64,000 nucleotides of DNA from Eurosta solidaginis (GCF_040869045.1 NC_090323.1:155888426-155952425), one strand, 5' to 3'; numbered from the stretch's first letter, positions 30,901 to 43,150 are shown. Numbers and translations: made by a program. Notes: a model not told the origin generated them from the sequence alone.

Positions 30901-33880
30901 GTTGTTGTTGTTGTTGTAGCAGTGCTTCGCCCCACCTAACCGCCGCGACCGATCACAAATTGTCATCAATATCCTCTAACGGGAGCCCAAGGAAACTTGC
31001 TGTTTCAACAGGGGTAGACCATAATGAAAGGGGTGTTAGAGGCGTTGGTTCCACATTACAATTAAAGAGATGGTTGGTGTCATGTGGGGACTCATTGCAA
31101 GCGGGGCATACATTTTATATGTCGGGGTTGATTCTGGATAGGTAAGAGTTTAACCTGTTACAGTATCCAGAACGAAGTTGAGCAAGAGTGACACGCGTTT
31201 CCCTGGGAGGTATGCGTTCCTCTTCTACAAGTTTTGGGTACTTTCATTGAGTACTGGATTCACCGAGCAATTCCTGACATAAAGGTCCGACGCCTGTTTG
31301 TGGCGTTCACCAAGGACCTGCTTATGTTTTTTTGCTTCATATGGCGGGTTCTCAGGTGCCGTATTTCCTCAAAATGCTTACGGAGATGACTCCTTAAGCC
31401 CCTAGGCGGTGTTGGCTCATCAATCAGATGTCTGTTTGTATGCCCAGGTTTCTGGGTATTCAACATGAACTGTTTGGTTAGCATCTCATTTTTCTCCCTG
31501 ATGGGGAGTATTCTCGCCTCATTATGTAGATGGTGTTCTGGGGACATAAGAAGACAGCCTTTGGCGATTCTGAGAGCAGTATTTTGGCAGGCCTGTAGCT
31601 TCTTCCAGTGGGTAATTTTTAGGCTTGGCGACCATATGGGTGACGCGTAGCACGTAAACGGCTGGCCAATTACTTTGTATGTAGTAATGAGCGTTCCTTT
31701 ATCTTTTTCCCAGGTACTGCCAGCAAGGGATTTGAATATTTTATTACGGCTCTGGATTTTCGGAACAATTGTGGCTGCGTCACACCCAAGATTTTGGGGT
31801 GTAGGACAACGGTAGCGTAGTGCCATCGACGTGGATGTTCAAAATGGTCGACATTTGGGACGTCCATGTTGTAAAGAAGGTCGCGGAAGATTTAGTCGGT
31901 GATAATTCCAGGTTTCGCGAGGCGAAAAAACTGGAGATACCAGGGAGGTAGCCGTTTATTCTGTTGCAGAGCTCATCGATCTGTGGGCCTGGGCCTGTGG
32001 CCATTATTATGCAGTCATCGGCGTATGAAACGATAGTGACTCCTTCTGGTGGTGAAGGTAGCTTAGATATGTAGAAATTAAACAAAAGTGGGGATAGGAC
32101 ACCACCCTGTGGCACCCCTTGTTTAATTCTTCTTGGTTTTGATGTTTCGTTTCTAAATTGCACTGATGCCTGCCGACCACCCAGATAATTTGCGGAGATA
32201 GGATAGGAGAGATATCGGACGATACGACTCTCCTATGTTAGATGGTTTCCCAGGCTTTAGTAGCCGGACCACCTTGGCCATTTTCCATTTTTCGGGTATG
32301 ACAAAGATGGAAAGAGACAGGTTGAATACATGTGCTAAGTATTTGAAACCCTCTTTCTCTAGGCTTTTACGCATCGGCATGGCTATGCCGTCTGGGCCCA
32401 CTGCTTTGGATGGTTTAGCGTGACCAATGGCATCTTCAACCTCTCTGGTGGTGATGGTAATTGGTGACGCGCTGAATTTATGTTTATGTGCGTGTTTGTT
32501 GGCCCTCCGTCTATCTTTGTCGACCGTAGAATGCATTACATATTGACGGCAGAAAGTGCTCGCACATTTTTTCGAATCCGACAGCACTTTATCGCCGAAG
32601 GCGATGGAAACTTTGTCATTGTGCTTAGACGGATTCGATAGGGACTTTACGGTGGACCAAAGTTTACCGACACCGGCAGAGAGGTTAGAACCTCTTAGGT
32701 GGTGCTCCCATTTCGCCCGCTTGTGTTCATCCACAAGCAATCTGATGCGTTGGTTTATATCCCTTATTTGGGGGTCGCCTGGGACGAGCTGTCTTAAAAG
32801 GTCACTTTCTCTCGCTAAATTTGCTGCCTCCGCCGGGGAGTGGGGCAGAATTTCGGGAATTCTCCCGGCGGGAATGAAACGTGCCGAGGCGGACTTAATG
32901 ACCTTGCGAAAGCACGCTCCCCTTGGCGGGCATCAGTCGGGATAGGGAGGACAGCAAAGAGGTTGTCTGTAAAAGATTTGTATTCGCCCCACTTTCCTTT
33001 TTTAAAGTTTATGAAAGTGCGTTTTTCTGTAACGATGAAGTCGGCGGTACGCTCGAACGAAATAAGTATAGGCAGGTGGTCGGATGCCAATGTTACCATC
33101 GGCTGCCAGTTGACGCAGTTTGCGAGTTCTGCGCTCATGATTGAGATAAATGGCGAACTGTGACAGCTTCCTACCACACGTGTGGGGCGTCTCCGTTTAT
33201 TGTGCAGAACGTCGTTTCTTATATTTGATCCGCCAACATCTCACCCCTACTGTCCGCCCGGAAGTTTGAGTGCCATAGATCGTGATAGGCATTAAAGTCG
33301 GGGCAGGGGCTGATGCTCAGCATTGCTACCGACTCTGCTACGAAGATAGTAGTTATGAGTTGGAGCAGCTGTTTGAGTTGTTGGCGCCGCGGGGCGCGAG
33401 CAGCAGCGGGTACTAGTTGTGGCTTGTTGAGCAGCTGGGCTGCTGGAAGGTAGTGGGAGGGGGGTGGGCGCTAAGGCGTAGACTACGGAACGCTCTTGGA
33501 CGTGAACAGCAAGGAGCCACAAAAGATTTATAAAAGTTACGTGGACGTCGGGTTTTGGGATCAAGCCCAGAACAACCTGCCCGATGCAACCATCCCTTAC
33601 ACGAGACACACTGAACAGAGTATGACCGTCCTAAAAAGATTCTTTTCCGGCAGATGCAGCAAAACCATTTCTCAGGAGCGGGGTCAGGAGACGGACCCGG
33701 ATTGGATTCGATACCTTCCCGGGCAAGAGAATATGGAGCAGTCCCGCTGCAAAGAGCTGCTGGGATGATGACAATTTGTGGGAGGGACGCAACAAATTAA
33801 ATGGGGTTACACTGAAATGACAGTCCTTGGTCGGGAAAATTCCCGAGTCGCTCCGGTACATAGAACCGACTTGGGAAACA
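30901..33880 (-). mobile_element. Jockey-like LINE inserted in gag, internally deleted
   Basis: About 2.98 kb on the minus strand. The 3' end (left) is a CAACAACAAC tail at 30901-30917, preceded by an ORF2 stop near 30958. Coding parts, right to left: a Cys-rich start and a Pro/Ala/Thr-rich stretch (33292-33660); the end of the endonuclease domain (LASDHLPILISFE, near 33075); RT fingers (KAVGPDGIAMP, SYRPISLLS, 32240-32420); RT with QGVPQGGVLSPLLFN and YADDCI (31780-32163); C-terminal domain (31260-31826). The first part of the endonuclease and the RT segment holding the first catalytic Asp are deleted, with frameshifts. The 13-bp duplication shows the ends are intact. Confidence 0.88.
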
Positions 33881-33893
33881 TTCTTTAACGCCT
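33881..33893. repeat. Right target-site duplication of the LINE insertion
   Basis: TTCTTTAACGCCT, identical to 30888-30900. Interrupted gag coding resumes on the minus strand immediately to its right (SPPATGKYEALKN, 33881-33917). Confidence 0.9.
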
Positions 33894-33921
33894 CATACTT
33901 GCCGGTAGCAGGAGGCGATGT

Positions 33922-34110
33922 ATGCTTCATTTGGGACGGCTCGCAGTGAAGCCACCACCATTTTGGAAGCCCGATCCGAGGTTGTGGTTCGCCCAAGTGG
34001 AAGCGCAATTCGTGCGCGCGGGTATCACAACCGATGACACTAAGTATTATACTATCGTGGCTGAAATTGATTCAGCAATATTAATGCACGCCAGCGACAT
34101 TATTACATTG
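33922..34110 (+). pseudogene. CsRn1-type gag N-terminal fragment, inverted relative to the rest
   Basis: The plus strand encodes PPPFWKPDPRLWFAQVEAQF, then AGITTDDTKYYTIVAEIDS and ASDIIT, a gag N-terminus like that at 43410-43560. The continuation (SPPATGKYEALKN) is on the opposite strand immediately to the left, so the piece has been flipped. Coding ends in a pyrimidine-rich tract. Confidence 0.75.
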
Positions 34111-34114
34111 CAGG

Positions 34115-34990
34115 AGGCGATAAACTCCCTCTCTCACTCCCAATCCCAATCCCACTTACACTCGCACTGCTTTTCCTTCTCCCATTACCAAACCCACTTC
34201 CACTCCTAGACCCATTACCGTTTCCTCCTACACTCCCAGTTCCTATACTCTCTCTTCCACTCCCACCCCTCTACCTCACATCAATTCTTCATATATGGAA
34301 TATTTATACCAAACATTGAATACTTGCTTCACATGATCGACCGACTTCAATATCTTTGTTTTTACAAAGGTCTACAAAACGATATGAAACTTACGCAGGT
34401 ATACTTTTTCAATTCGCAAATCATTTATATATATAAGATATATATAGATAGTTGAGGCGTTCTACTGAATGACAATATTCCTCCCCGCGATGTATCTACT
34501 CTCTCAGAAAGCACAAGTATTCGTCATATTGAGCCTTCGGCAAAAAAAAATTGTTGTATCTTATTGCCTCTCCTTCCTCCTCTCAAATTTTTGATCCATC
34601 TCTCTTTTCCGTACCTTGCCCCTTTCGCTTTCTTGTTTTTTCTTCTACTCACACTTTCTTTACTCTCGCTCAACCTTTTTTTTCTTCATCTACGTTCACT
34701 CTCGGCTTCCTCTCCTTCATATCTTTTCCTCCACTTCCCACTCAATTTCAAGTATTTTATGAGCTATAACTCCAAAAATAATTGACATATCGTAAAAAAA
34801 TTCGGATAATATATTTTCTTGATAACAAGAAATATTTCTAATAAAATTGGAAAATAATTTAAAAAATGGGGCCTTTTTTTTAATTCTTAGAACCAAAGCT
34901 AGATTTTTCTTTTTCCTCCTACGTGTTTCAACGCCTCTGTATCTTCTCCAGTGAGTATATATTTAACTAGTAGTTTTATTTTTATATGAA
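34115..34990. repeat. Pyrimidine-rich tracts and AT-rich filler
   Basis: CCCAATCCCAATCCCAC-type repeats (34115-34280) and a CT-rich run (34560-34745) resemble the reverse complement of 26150-26480. No gene is supported; the frames at 34551-34785 are low complexity. Confidence 0.7.
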
Positions 34991-36240
34991 AACTATACTC
35001 CCTGAATAAGATGTGGTATTGGGCCACATTTTTGTTATTATTTATGGACGGGCCATGACTTCAAACATTCTTAAAACCAGTGAAGTAATGTTTTGAGATT
35101 TGTCGGGATTACAATGTTCAACTAAGGACAATAAGTAACAACCAATACAAACTCAAAGCATCATTTAAGCATGCACGGCAAAGACAAGCTCTTTTTCGAA
35201 TCAACACTGTTACATAGAATAAATAGGAAGACAAACGAGAGCGAGGTTTCCAGAACATAAGTCCTGTTCGGCGGCAAGACCTATAGCAGTCAGTATTTCC
35301 AAATGTATGTATATATACATGAAAATAATCTAAATGCAGTTATCTGCACGTACTTTTGACATACGCATACATATATTGACATACTCATATAGGCCAGGGC
35401 TCTTCTAAAATTAAACTGTTGCCTTGTTTATACCAATGAAATAACCGTATCTATGGTATAAACCCGATTTAGCTCACCATAGATTTTTTTTATATTTAGA
35501 TTACTATATCGGTATACAAAGATCCGTGTTATTTAGGGCATTAACACTTCTTAACATATTAGAAAGCACTCATACATCACGTTTACCCATTTGACATGAA
35601 AAGCTTGCATAATATATGCACAACTGATAAACGATTAAGTCAGTTCACGGTCAGGTGCAAATGGTATTGCGTCGTTGCATGGCAAATTTTCATTGCACAC
35701 CATACACAATGCAACAACAAAATATATGCAAATACATCAAGCAAAAATTTTGCAGAGTTCAATATTGAATACCCTGGCAATGTTGGCATAGTCGTAATGC
35801 TTGATCATAACCATATTTTTACTTAACAAGATCTCTTGGTATCGGCTAGTGGTGCTTTAACCTAAAATATTTGTTATAATTTCATAAAAAGGAAAAAAAT
35901 GCAAAAAATCAACAACGAATTGCATAATTAATAAGTGGTTTAGTCAAAACGTATCGAAAATCAAAAAATAAAGTATCCGAAAAGATAATAAACTTAACAT
36001 AGTATGGACGTTATGGTAAGGCACCACTGACCAATAAAATTGAGCTCTATAAGGCTGGCTGGGTCAGCTGTTTTATATGGATATGGATACGACAAGTTTG
36101 CCAAACCCTTAAATATCCATTGCTTTTGGTATGCAATCCACAAAACAGCATTTCGAACAGCTGACATTCCCTGCAAGAACACATTCGTTCAGATTGCGAA
36201 TGCTCTCAATGGAAGTTTTTACGAGTTTATAAAAGGAAAT
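34991..36240. other. Unassigned interval
   Basis: AT-rich, with no recognised element. The open frame at 36040-36378 runs into the terminal repeat of the MITE and is not accepted as a gene. Confidence 0.3.
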
Positions 36241-36242
36241 TA

Positions 36243-36722
36243 CACCTATCCCCCGATTTACACGGTACTTGTTTTACACGATTTCGCTTTTACACGGTTC
36301 ATAAATCAGCAAAATTTGAAAAACTCCGAAGATTCACAAATCATTAAAAACCTTTTTGAGTCCCCTTGGCAAAACTAATTGCAATATTGAGGGATTCCCC
36401 TTATTGTGAATATGCATGTACATAACCAAACGCAGAGTACATATGTAGTTCATGTGGAAGGAAAATCGTTTGATTTTGAATTTGAACAAAAAGCCATAAT
36501 TTTTACTATTATTGCGAGTTTTTTTGGTTTGAACTGGTAAGTTATCGATTGAATTATCTTTTCGTGAACCTTCATTAAGATGTTTTAGTTTTGTTTTATT
36601 TAAATAAATGACTGAATTGGGTAGTTTTTTCGCTTTACACGGGTTTTGTATAGGAAAACGAAGATTTCACTTTACACGGTTTTGTCTGGAACCCATCTTC
36701 CGTGTAAATCGGGGGATAGGTG
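36243..36722. mobile_element. MITE with perfect 23-bp inverted repeats, Tigger/pogo-like ends
   Basis: 480 bp. The left end CACCTATCCCCCGATTTACACGG... (36243-36265) and the right end (36700-36722) are perfect inverted copies over 23 bp, flanked by TA on both sides (36241-36242 and 36723-36724), the duplication made by Tc1/mariner/pogo transposases. The motif TTTACACG recurs several times just inside both ends, as in Tigger-like elements. No transposase is encoded. The perfect repeats suggest a young insertion. Confidence 0.85.
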
Positions 36723-36724
36723 TA

Positions 36725-37937
36725 ATAAATACATAAGCTTGTTTGTGTGTGTATGCGTTAGATGTTCTAACATTACGCGCAAATTTGTTGCAGGTAATTC
36801 GCGATCCCAAGTTATTTTATAATTTTTTTATTAACTGAGTGATCGACATTTAAGTGGTGTCTTGTAAGGTTGTTTTCGTTTGATGGTTGCTATGGTATTT
36901 ACTAAGGTCTCTCACGATCTGGTACATTTTCATGGTAATGTATTACTTTTTCACCTATTGTGCAATTAATCGTGATTTGCCGTATTGTAATTTTCTGAAT
37001 GATATATTACAAACTAGTATTAAAATTACATTCAAATGAGGTTTTGTAAAGATCAGAGCATAAATGACTTGATACCCACATTTGCCATTTGTCACCTAAA
37101 AAAGTTGTTGCTTTTGTTGCGCCAGAAGTTTCTTGTAGTATACGCCTTGGCCTTGACACACCAATCGTTCCTTATTTGCTGATGATCTTAAGGGTCGCAT
37201 AAGTAAAACAAATTGTACTGGACTATTTTCATATCAAGTTGGACTTTTGTAAGTCGAACCTTCTTGTATATCGAACCATCCTGGTGCGTTGGCTCTCTAA
37301 TTGACAAATCCTAGTTAATTACAGCTCCTTACTGCATCAGCCTAAGTTGAATTTACTGTATCGCCAGTGAAATAGTTATTCACCAACATTGGGGCTCCAG
37401 CACCCCTACGTATGCTTATTTAAAATTTTTTAGAAATTCTGTATGCAGTAAATTTTATGTATCTTCAAATATCAAACCAACCAACGTTTGTGTCGGCACA
37501 GATGAGGGGGATCGTCCTGACTTGGGTGGTATAATCTCATTTGGTTCGAACAGTTGTACTGGAGTACATATATCTTGTTGCATTCAGCCGTTTAGCCAAT
37601 GACATCGAATGAATTAAGATGCACATGAAAACTTCGGACTATATATATTTGACATCATAGGTATCGGAAACCCACCTTTTTATCACTAAAATTGTAGTTT
37701 AAGATTCAAAACTCATTATCAAACCAAAAAACGTTAATCCTTTTTAGTTTAAATGGTGCCGCAGAGACGACATATTTTGCATACAAGTTTGTATGGGATT
37801 TTAGGATTTTTTTTTTATATTCGGTATACGCCGTGACACCTCATACGATTGTGTAAAATATTGAGCTTTAACTTCGGAAACGTTTTGATTAAGTTAATTT
37901 ATCGGACTTTTTATTTTTTTTATTTTTTTATTTATAA
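36725..37937. other. Unassigned AT-rich interval
   Basis: No open frame or repeat that I can support. Confidence 0.3.
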
Positions 37938-39702
37938 CAAGTAAGGAAGGCTAAGTTCGGGTGTAACCGAACATTACATACTCAGTTGAGAGCTATGGTG
38001 ACAACATAATGGAAAATAAACATGTAGGAAAATGAACCGAGGGTAACCCTGGAATGTGTTTGTATGACATGTGTATCAAATAAAAGGCATTAAAGAGTAT
38101 TTTATGAGGGAGTGGGCCATAGTTCTATAGGTGGACGCCATTTAGGGATGTAGCCATAAAGGTGGACTAGGGGTGATTCTAGAATGTGTTTGTACGATAT
38201 GGGTATCAAATTAAAGTTATTAATGAGGGTTTTAAAGGCGAGTGGTGGTAGTTGTATAGGTGGTCGCCTTTTCGAGATATCGGCATAAAGGTGGACCAGG
38301 GGTGACTCTAGAATGCGTTTGTACAGTATGGGTATCAAACAAAAGGTGTTAATGAGTATTATAAAAGGGAGTGGGCCTTAGTTCTATAGGTGGACGCCTT
38401 TTCGAGATATCGCCATAAAGGTGGACCATGGGTAACTCTACAATGTGTTTGTACGATATGGGTATCAAATTAAAGGTATTAATGAGGGTTTTAAAGGGAG
38501 TGGTGGTAGTTGTATAGGTGGTCGCCTTTTCGAGATATCGGCATAAAGGTGGACCAGGGGTAACTCTAGAATACGTTTGTACAGTATGGGTATCAAACAA
38601 AAGGTGTTAATGAGTATTTTAAAAGGGAGTGGGCCTTAGTTCTATAGGTGGTCGCCTTTTCGAGATATCGGCAGAAAGGTGGACCAGGGGTAACTTTAGA
38701 ATACGTTTGTACAGTATGGGTATCAAACAAAAGGTGTTAATGAGTATTATAAAAGGGAGTGGGCCTTAGTTCTATAGGTGGACGCCTTTTCGAGATATCG
38801 GCATAAAGGTGGACCAGGGGTGACTCTAGAATTTGTTGCTACGATATGGGTATCAAATGAAAGGTGTTAATCAGTATTTTAAAAGGGGGTGATCCTTAGT
38901 TCTATAGGTGGACGCCTTTTTGTGATATCGCCATAAAGGTGGACCAGGAGTGACTCTAGATTTTGTTTGTACGTTATGGGTATCAAATGAAAAGTGTTAA
39001 TGAGGCTTTTAAAAGGGAGTGGTGGTTGTTGTATATGTGAAGGCGTTTTCCAGATATTGACCAAAATGTGGACCAGGGTGACCCAGAACATCATCTGTTG
39101 GATACCGCTAATTTATTTATATATATAATACCACGAACCGTATTCCTGCCAAGATTTCAAGGGTTTTTTTTTTCGCCCTGCAGAACTTTTTCATTTCATT
39201 CTACTTAATATGGTAGGTGTCACACCCATTTTACAAAGTTTTTTTCTAAAGTTATATTTTGCGTCAATAAAACAATCCAAATACCATGTTTCATCCCTTT
39301 TTTCGTATTTGGTATAGAATTATGGCATTTTTTTCGTTTTTGGTAATTTTCGACATCGAAAAAGTGGGCGTGGTCATAGTCGGATTTCGGCCATTTTTTA
39401 CACCAATACAAAGTGAGTTCAGATAAGCACGTGAACTGAGTGTAGTAAAGATATATCGATTTTTGCTCAAGTTATCGTGTTAACGGCCGAGCGGAAGGAC
39501 AGACGGCCGACTTTGTATAAAAACTGGGCGTGGCTTCAACCGATTTCGCCCTTTTTCACAGGAATAAGTTATAGTCCCAGAAAATAAGCCCCTACCAAAT
39601 TTCACAAGGATTGCTAAATTTTTGTTCGACTTATGGCATTAAAAGTATCCTAAACAAATTAAATGAAAAAGGGCGAAGCCACGCCTATTTTGAAATTTTC
39701 TG
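37938..39702 (-). mobile_element. DINE-like family A, copy 2, left part
   Basis: Complete hairpin end (CAAGTAAGGAAGG at 37938, hairpin near 37955-37972), a tandem array at 38100-39060 (about 7 units) and the AT-rich block, up to a LINE insertion at 39703. The copy resumes at 41475. Confidence 0.8.
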
Positions 39703-41474
39703 GCCGGTCCATGAGGACCTCACATAGACTGATTGAGTCCGTAGTGTTACCAGAAGTTTGTTTTAACGACCAAACTGAAAAACCCTATCAAAAACCAGGA
39801 CCTATGTTATAAAATAACTCCGTCCTCTTGGCAAATACTAGAAGCTTCCTAGGACTTAAGCCACTTGCTGCTTCTAGATCTGACAGCTGTATCACTCCTA
39901 ATAGCTGGAGTCTTAGCCTGGCAAGTGCAGGGCACGAGCACAGAACGTGCTCGATCGTTTCCTCCTCCAACCCGCACTTCCTACATCTGCTATCACTGAT
40001 CAAGCCTAGTTTAAAGGCATGTGACGCCAGAAGGCAGTGTCCAGTCAGAATATCCGTCATGAGTCTACAGTCCTCTCTTTTTAATGATAGGAGCAACTGT
40101 GTTAGTCTAAGGTTGTAAGACCTACACATAATCTTCGACACTTTACAGACCCGCGCTTGAATCCACGCCTTTCCCGCTTGGTCGATCATGTGCACCTCTC
40201 GCCTTCGCTTAATCTCGCCCAATCTAATTGGGACATCTACGGAGCAAGCTTCAAGGGATGCGCCCTTTTTAGCTAGTTCATCCGCTTTTTCATTCCCATC
40301 TATTCCCATATGCCCTGGGACCCAATATAGATGTATGCTTCTCCCTGTCCCGATTCTCTCAAGAGACTGCTTACACTTTAACACGCATTTAGATGCTGTG
40401 CTATGCGAGATTATTGCCTTAATTGCTGCTTGACTGTCAATATAAAAGTTAACACGGTTGCAGCTTAAGCTATTTTCTTCCAGGGTTTCTACTGCTTTGG
40501 TTACGGCTAATATTTACGCTTGGAAAACGCTACAGTAATCCGGCAGCCTGTAGGATCTGCTTATTTCCGGATCAGCGGAGTATACCGCAGACCCTACTCC
40601 TTCCACTACTTTGGAACCATCGGTGTACACATGTATCGCCTCGTCCGCCATTTGCGCACCCTTGCGCCAACCGTCCACCTCTATTGTGGCCTTAAGATCT
40701 CCCTCGAAGCGCAGATAGGGAATCATGTAGTCTGTTCGTCTTGTGGTTGATGACGCTATACTACTATGGCCATATGGTCGGCGCTCAAGTTGCCCCGAAG
40801 CACCGAGCCTGGTTGCGGTCATTAACGCTTTGTTCTTTGCTACCAGGTCTACAGGTGGGATGTGCAAATGGCATACACGGTACTGAGAGCTCTTTCACTT
40901 CCTCTGCTCCGTATCCTTCTCCACTCTTCTACTCCGTTTTCATTTGTGTGCTTCTCCAACACGGAGTTCATTGAATCAGCACTACTCTCGCTCCCCGAGT
41001 CCGACGCATCGCTTAATTCGTATTTGTCGTCCTTGGATTGCGACTCAGTCCTCCTCTTTACATCGTCCTTATTACAGTCAGTTAATGACTCGTTCATCTT
41101 GGTCGTACGACCACCTGCCCGACAAGGCGGGCTCAGCGGTCCAGTATTATATACGGGGAAAGAACAGTCCGCCACAGTAGCTCCCCTTGCTGTGGTAAGG
41201 CCATTAATACTTCCCGAGGTGGCCCGGTATCGGGAAGGCTCCGTTCGAATACAGCCGAATTTATCTCCTGGCTGCAAATCGTCCAATAGGCACGGTCCGC
41301 ATCACACCCTGGATTAGGGGGTTGGCAGTTCTTGGTCACCGACATCCCGCCGCCCTCGTATGAGGCGAAACGGCGTAGATGTCAGTCCTAACCAGCTCCG
41401 CCTCATAGTCGGGCGCTATGGAGTTCGGCTAAGCCCTCACACCAACGACAAGGTGCCTACCCTAGTGAGGGTTC
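39703..41474 (-). mobile_element. LOA/I-like LINE with RNase H, internally deleted
   Basis: Minus strand, about 1.77 kb. The right end is a 5' untranslated region (41290-41474), then the start of a Ser/Asp/Glu-rich ORF1 (40849-41286). This is joined near 40860 to the ORF2 C-terminal region: RNase H with VYTDGSKVVEGVGSA (40600) and YWVPGHMGIDGNEKADELA (40320), then a Cys-His motif (CRKCGLEEETIEHVLCSC, about 39950), ending near 39788. Endonuclease and RT are entirely missing. The LINE replaces about 95 bp of the DINE copy it entered, judged against other family A copies, so insertion came with a target deletion rather than a duplication. Confidence 0.8.
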
Positions 41475-41860
41475 TGTAAAGATATTAAATTTTTTGTTAA
41501 AATTTGACTTAAAAAAAATTTTTTTTAAAAGTGGGCGTGGTCGTTCTCCGATTTTGCTAATTTTTATTAAGCATACATATAGTAATAGGAGTAACGTTCC
41601 TGCCAAATTTCATAATGATATCTTCAACGACTGCCAAATTACAGCTTGCAAAACTTTTAAATTACCTTCTTTTAAAAGTGGGCTTGGCGCCCATTATCCA
41701 AAATTTTACTGATTTTCTATTCTGCGTCATAAGTTCAACTCACCTACCAAGTTTTATCGCTTTATCCGTCTTTGGTAATGAAATATCGCACTTTTTCGGT
41801 TTTTCGAAATTTTTCGGCTTTTCGAAATTTTCGATATCGAAAAAGTGGGCGTGGTTATAA
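41475..41860 (-). mobile_element. DINE-like family A, copy 2, continuation
   Basis: Resumes at TGTAAAGATATTAAATTTTT, matching the order in uninterrupted copies, and stops at AAAAGTGGGCGTGGTTAT, where an inverted copy begins. The outer microsatellite and subterminal repeat are missing. Confidence 0.8.
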
Positions 41861-42660
41861 TTTGTCTAGAATACTTTTAATGTCATAAGTCGAACAAAAA
41901 TTTACCAATCCTTGTGAAATTTGGTAGGGGCATAGATTCTATGACGATAAAATTTTTTTGTGAAAATGGGTGAAATCGGTTGAAGCCACGCCCAGTTTTT
42001 ATACACAGGCGACCGTCTGTCCTTCCGCTCGACCGTTAACACGATAAATTGAGAAAAAAATAGATATATCTTTACAAAACTTAGTTCACGTACTAACCTG
42101 AACTCACTTTATCTCGGTATAAAAAATAGCCAAAATCCGACTATGACCACGCCCACTTTTTCGATATCGAAAATTGCGAAAAATAAAAAAATGCCATAAT
42201 TCTGTACCAAATATGAAAAAAGGGATGAAACATGGTAATTGGATTGGTTTATTGACGTAAAATATAACTTTAAAAAAAACTTTGTAAAATGGGTGTGACA
42301 CGTACCATATTAAGTAAGAATGAAAAATTCTGTAGGGCGAAATCAAAAGCCCTTGGAATCTTGGCAGAAATACTGATCGTGGTATTACATATATAAATAA
42401 ATTAGACAGATGATGTTCTGGGCCACCTTGGTCCACATTTTGGTCGATATCTGGAAAACGCCTTCACATATACAACTAAGGGACACTCCCTTTTAAAATA
42501 CTCTTTAATACCTTCCATTTGATACCCATGTCATACAAACAGACTCCAGGATTACCATAGGTTCATTTTCATACATAGTGATTTTCCCTTATTTTGTCTC
42601 CAAAGCGCTCAGCTGAATATGTAAGGTTCAATTACACCCGAACTTTGCCTTCCTTACTTG
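41861..42660 (+). mobile_element. DINE-like family A, inverted partial copy
   Basis: The reverse complement of the family A half nearest the hairpin, ending at 42660 in CCTTCCTTACTTG. Only about one tandem unit remains (about 42420-42560). With copy 2 it forms a large inverted repeat. Confidence 0.8.
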
Positions 42661-42814
42661 TTAATTCTAAAATACATCTCAAACTAAGTTTGAACAAAAC
42701 TGTTTATTGGCACAACTCGTTCCTAGTCCAGAAAATAAATCTAAGTTTTAAATAATGGTTTGCATAAAAAGCGCTCGACAGTCAATTCAGAACGAAATCA
42801 TTGCTTATTGTATT

Positions 42815-43128
42815 TGTAATTTGTGCTTGCACCAGTGAAGCTCCCGCATACTGCTTTGTTGATTGGTCGAAGCCACGCCATGTGAACACCAGTATTGCGT
42901 TTGAACCAAATTGAAGTGCAGATGGCGGTATCGATATTCGTATTGTGGCGGCTCACACCGACATCTATCCGTGAAGTCACGAAATTGACATGAAATATTT
43001 ATGTACACAGCTGATGCAATTTGTGGATTCTATTGTATTGTATTTTGTTTGTATTTGAATGTGTATGAATTTCTAGAATCTTCCTGGAATAATAAAAGAA
43101 TTGTTCATTCTTGTATGTAAATCCAAAG
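42815..43128 (+). repeat. Probable 5' LTR of the plus-strand CsRn1-type element
   Basis: The 3' end is supported by the adjoining primer site and by a ~50-bp match (GGAATAATAAAAG.ATTGTTCATTCTTGT, 43085-43128) to the other side of the element (47158-47205). The left boundary at TGTAATTTGTGC is a guess. Confidence 0.5.
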
Positions 43129-43150
43129 TGGTGACTACCGAATTTCGAAC
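43129..43150 (+). other. Primer-binding site, tRNA-Trp-like
   Basis: TGGTGAC, then CCGA and TTCGAAC, fit the complement of an insect tRNA-Trp 3' end as I remember it, with small gaps. CsRn1-type elements are known to use tRNA-Trp as primer. Confidence 0.55.

Noticed and set aside
34551..34785. 72- and 73-aa hydrophobic frames
   Set aside because: CT-rich DNA translates as Leu/Phe/Ser/Pro; overlapping frames look alike and have no start context.
36040..36378. 112-aa plus-strand frame
   Set aside because: It runs from unassigned DNA straight into a MITE terminal repeat; there are no conserved motifs.
41133..41345. Short minus-strand frame near the LINE 5' end
   Set aside because: It lies in the 5' untranslated region and overlaps the better-supported ORF1 start in another frame.
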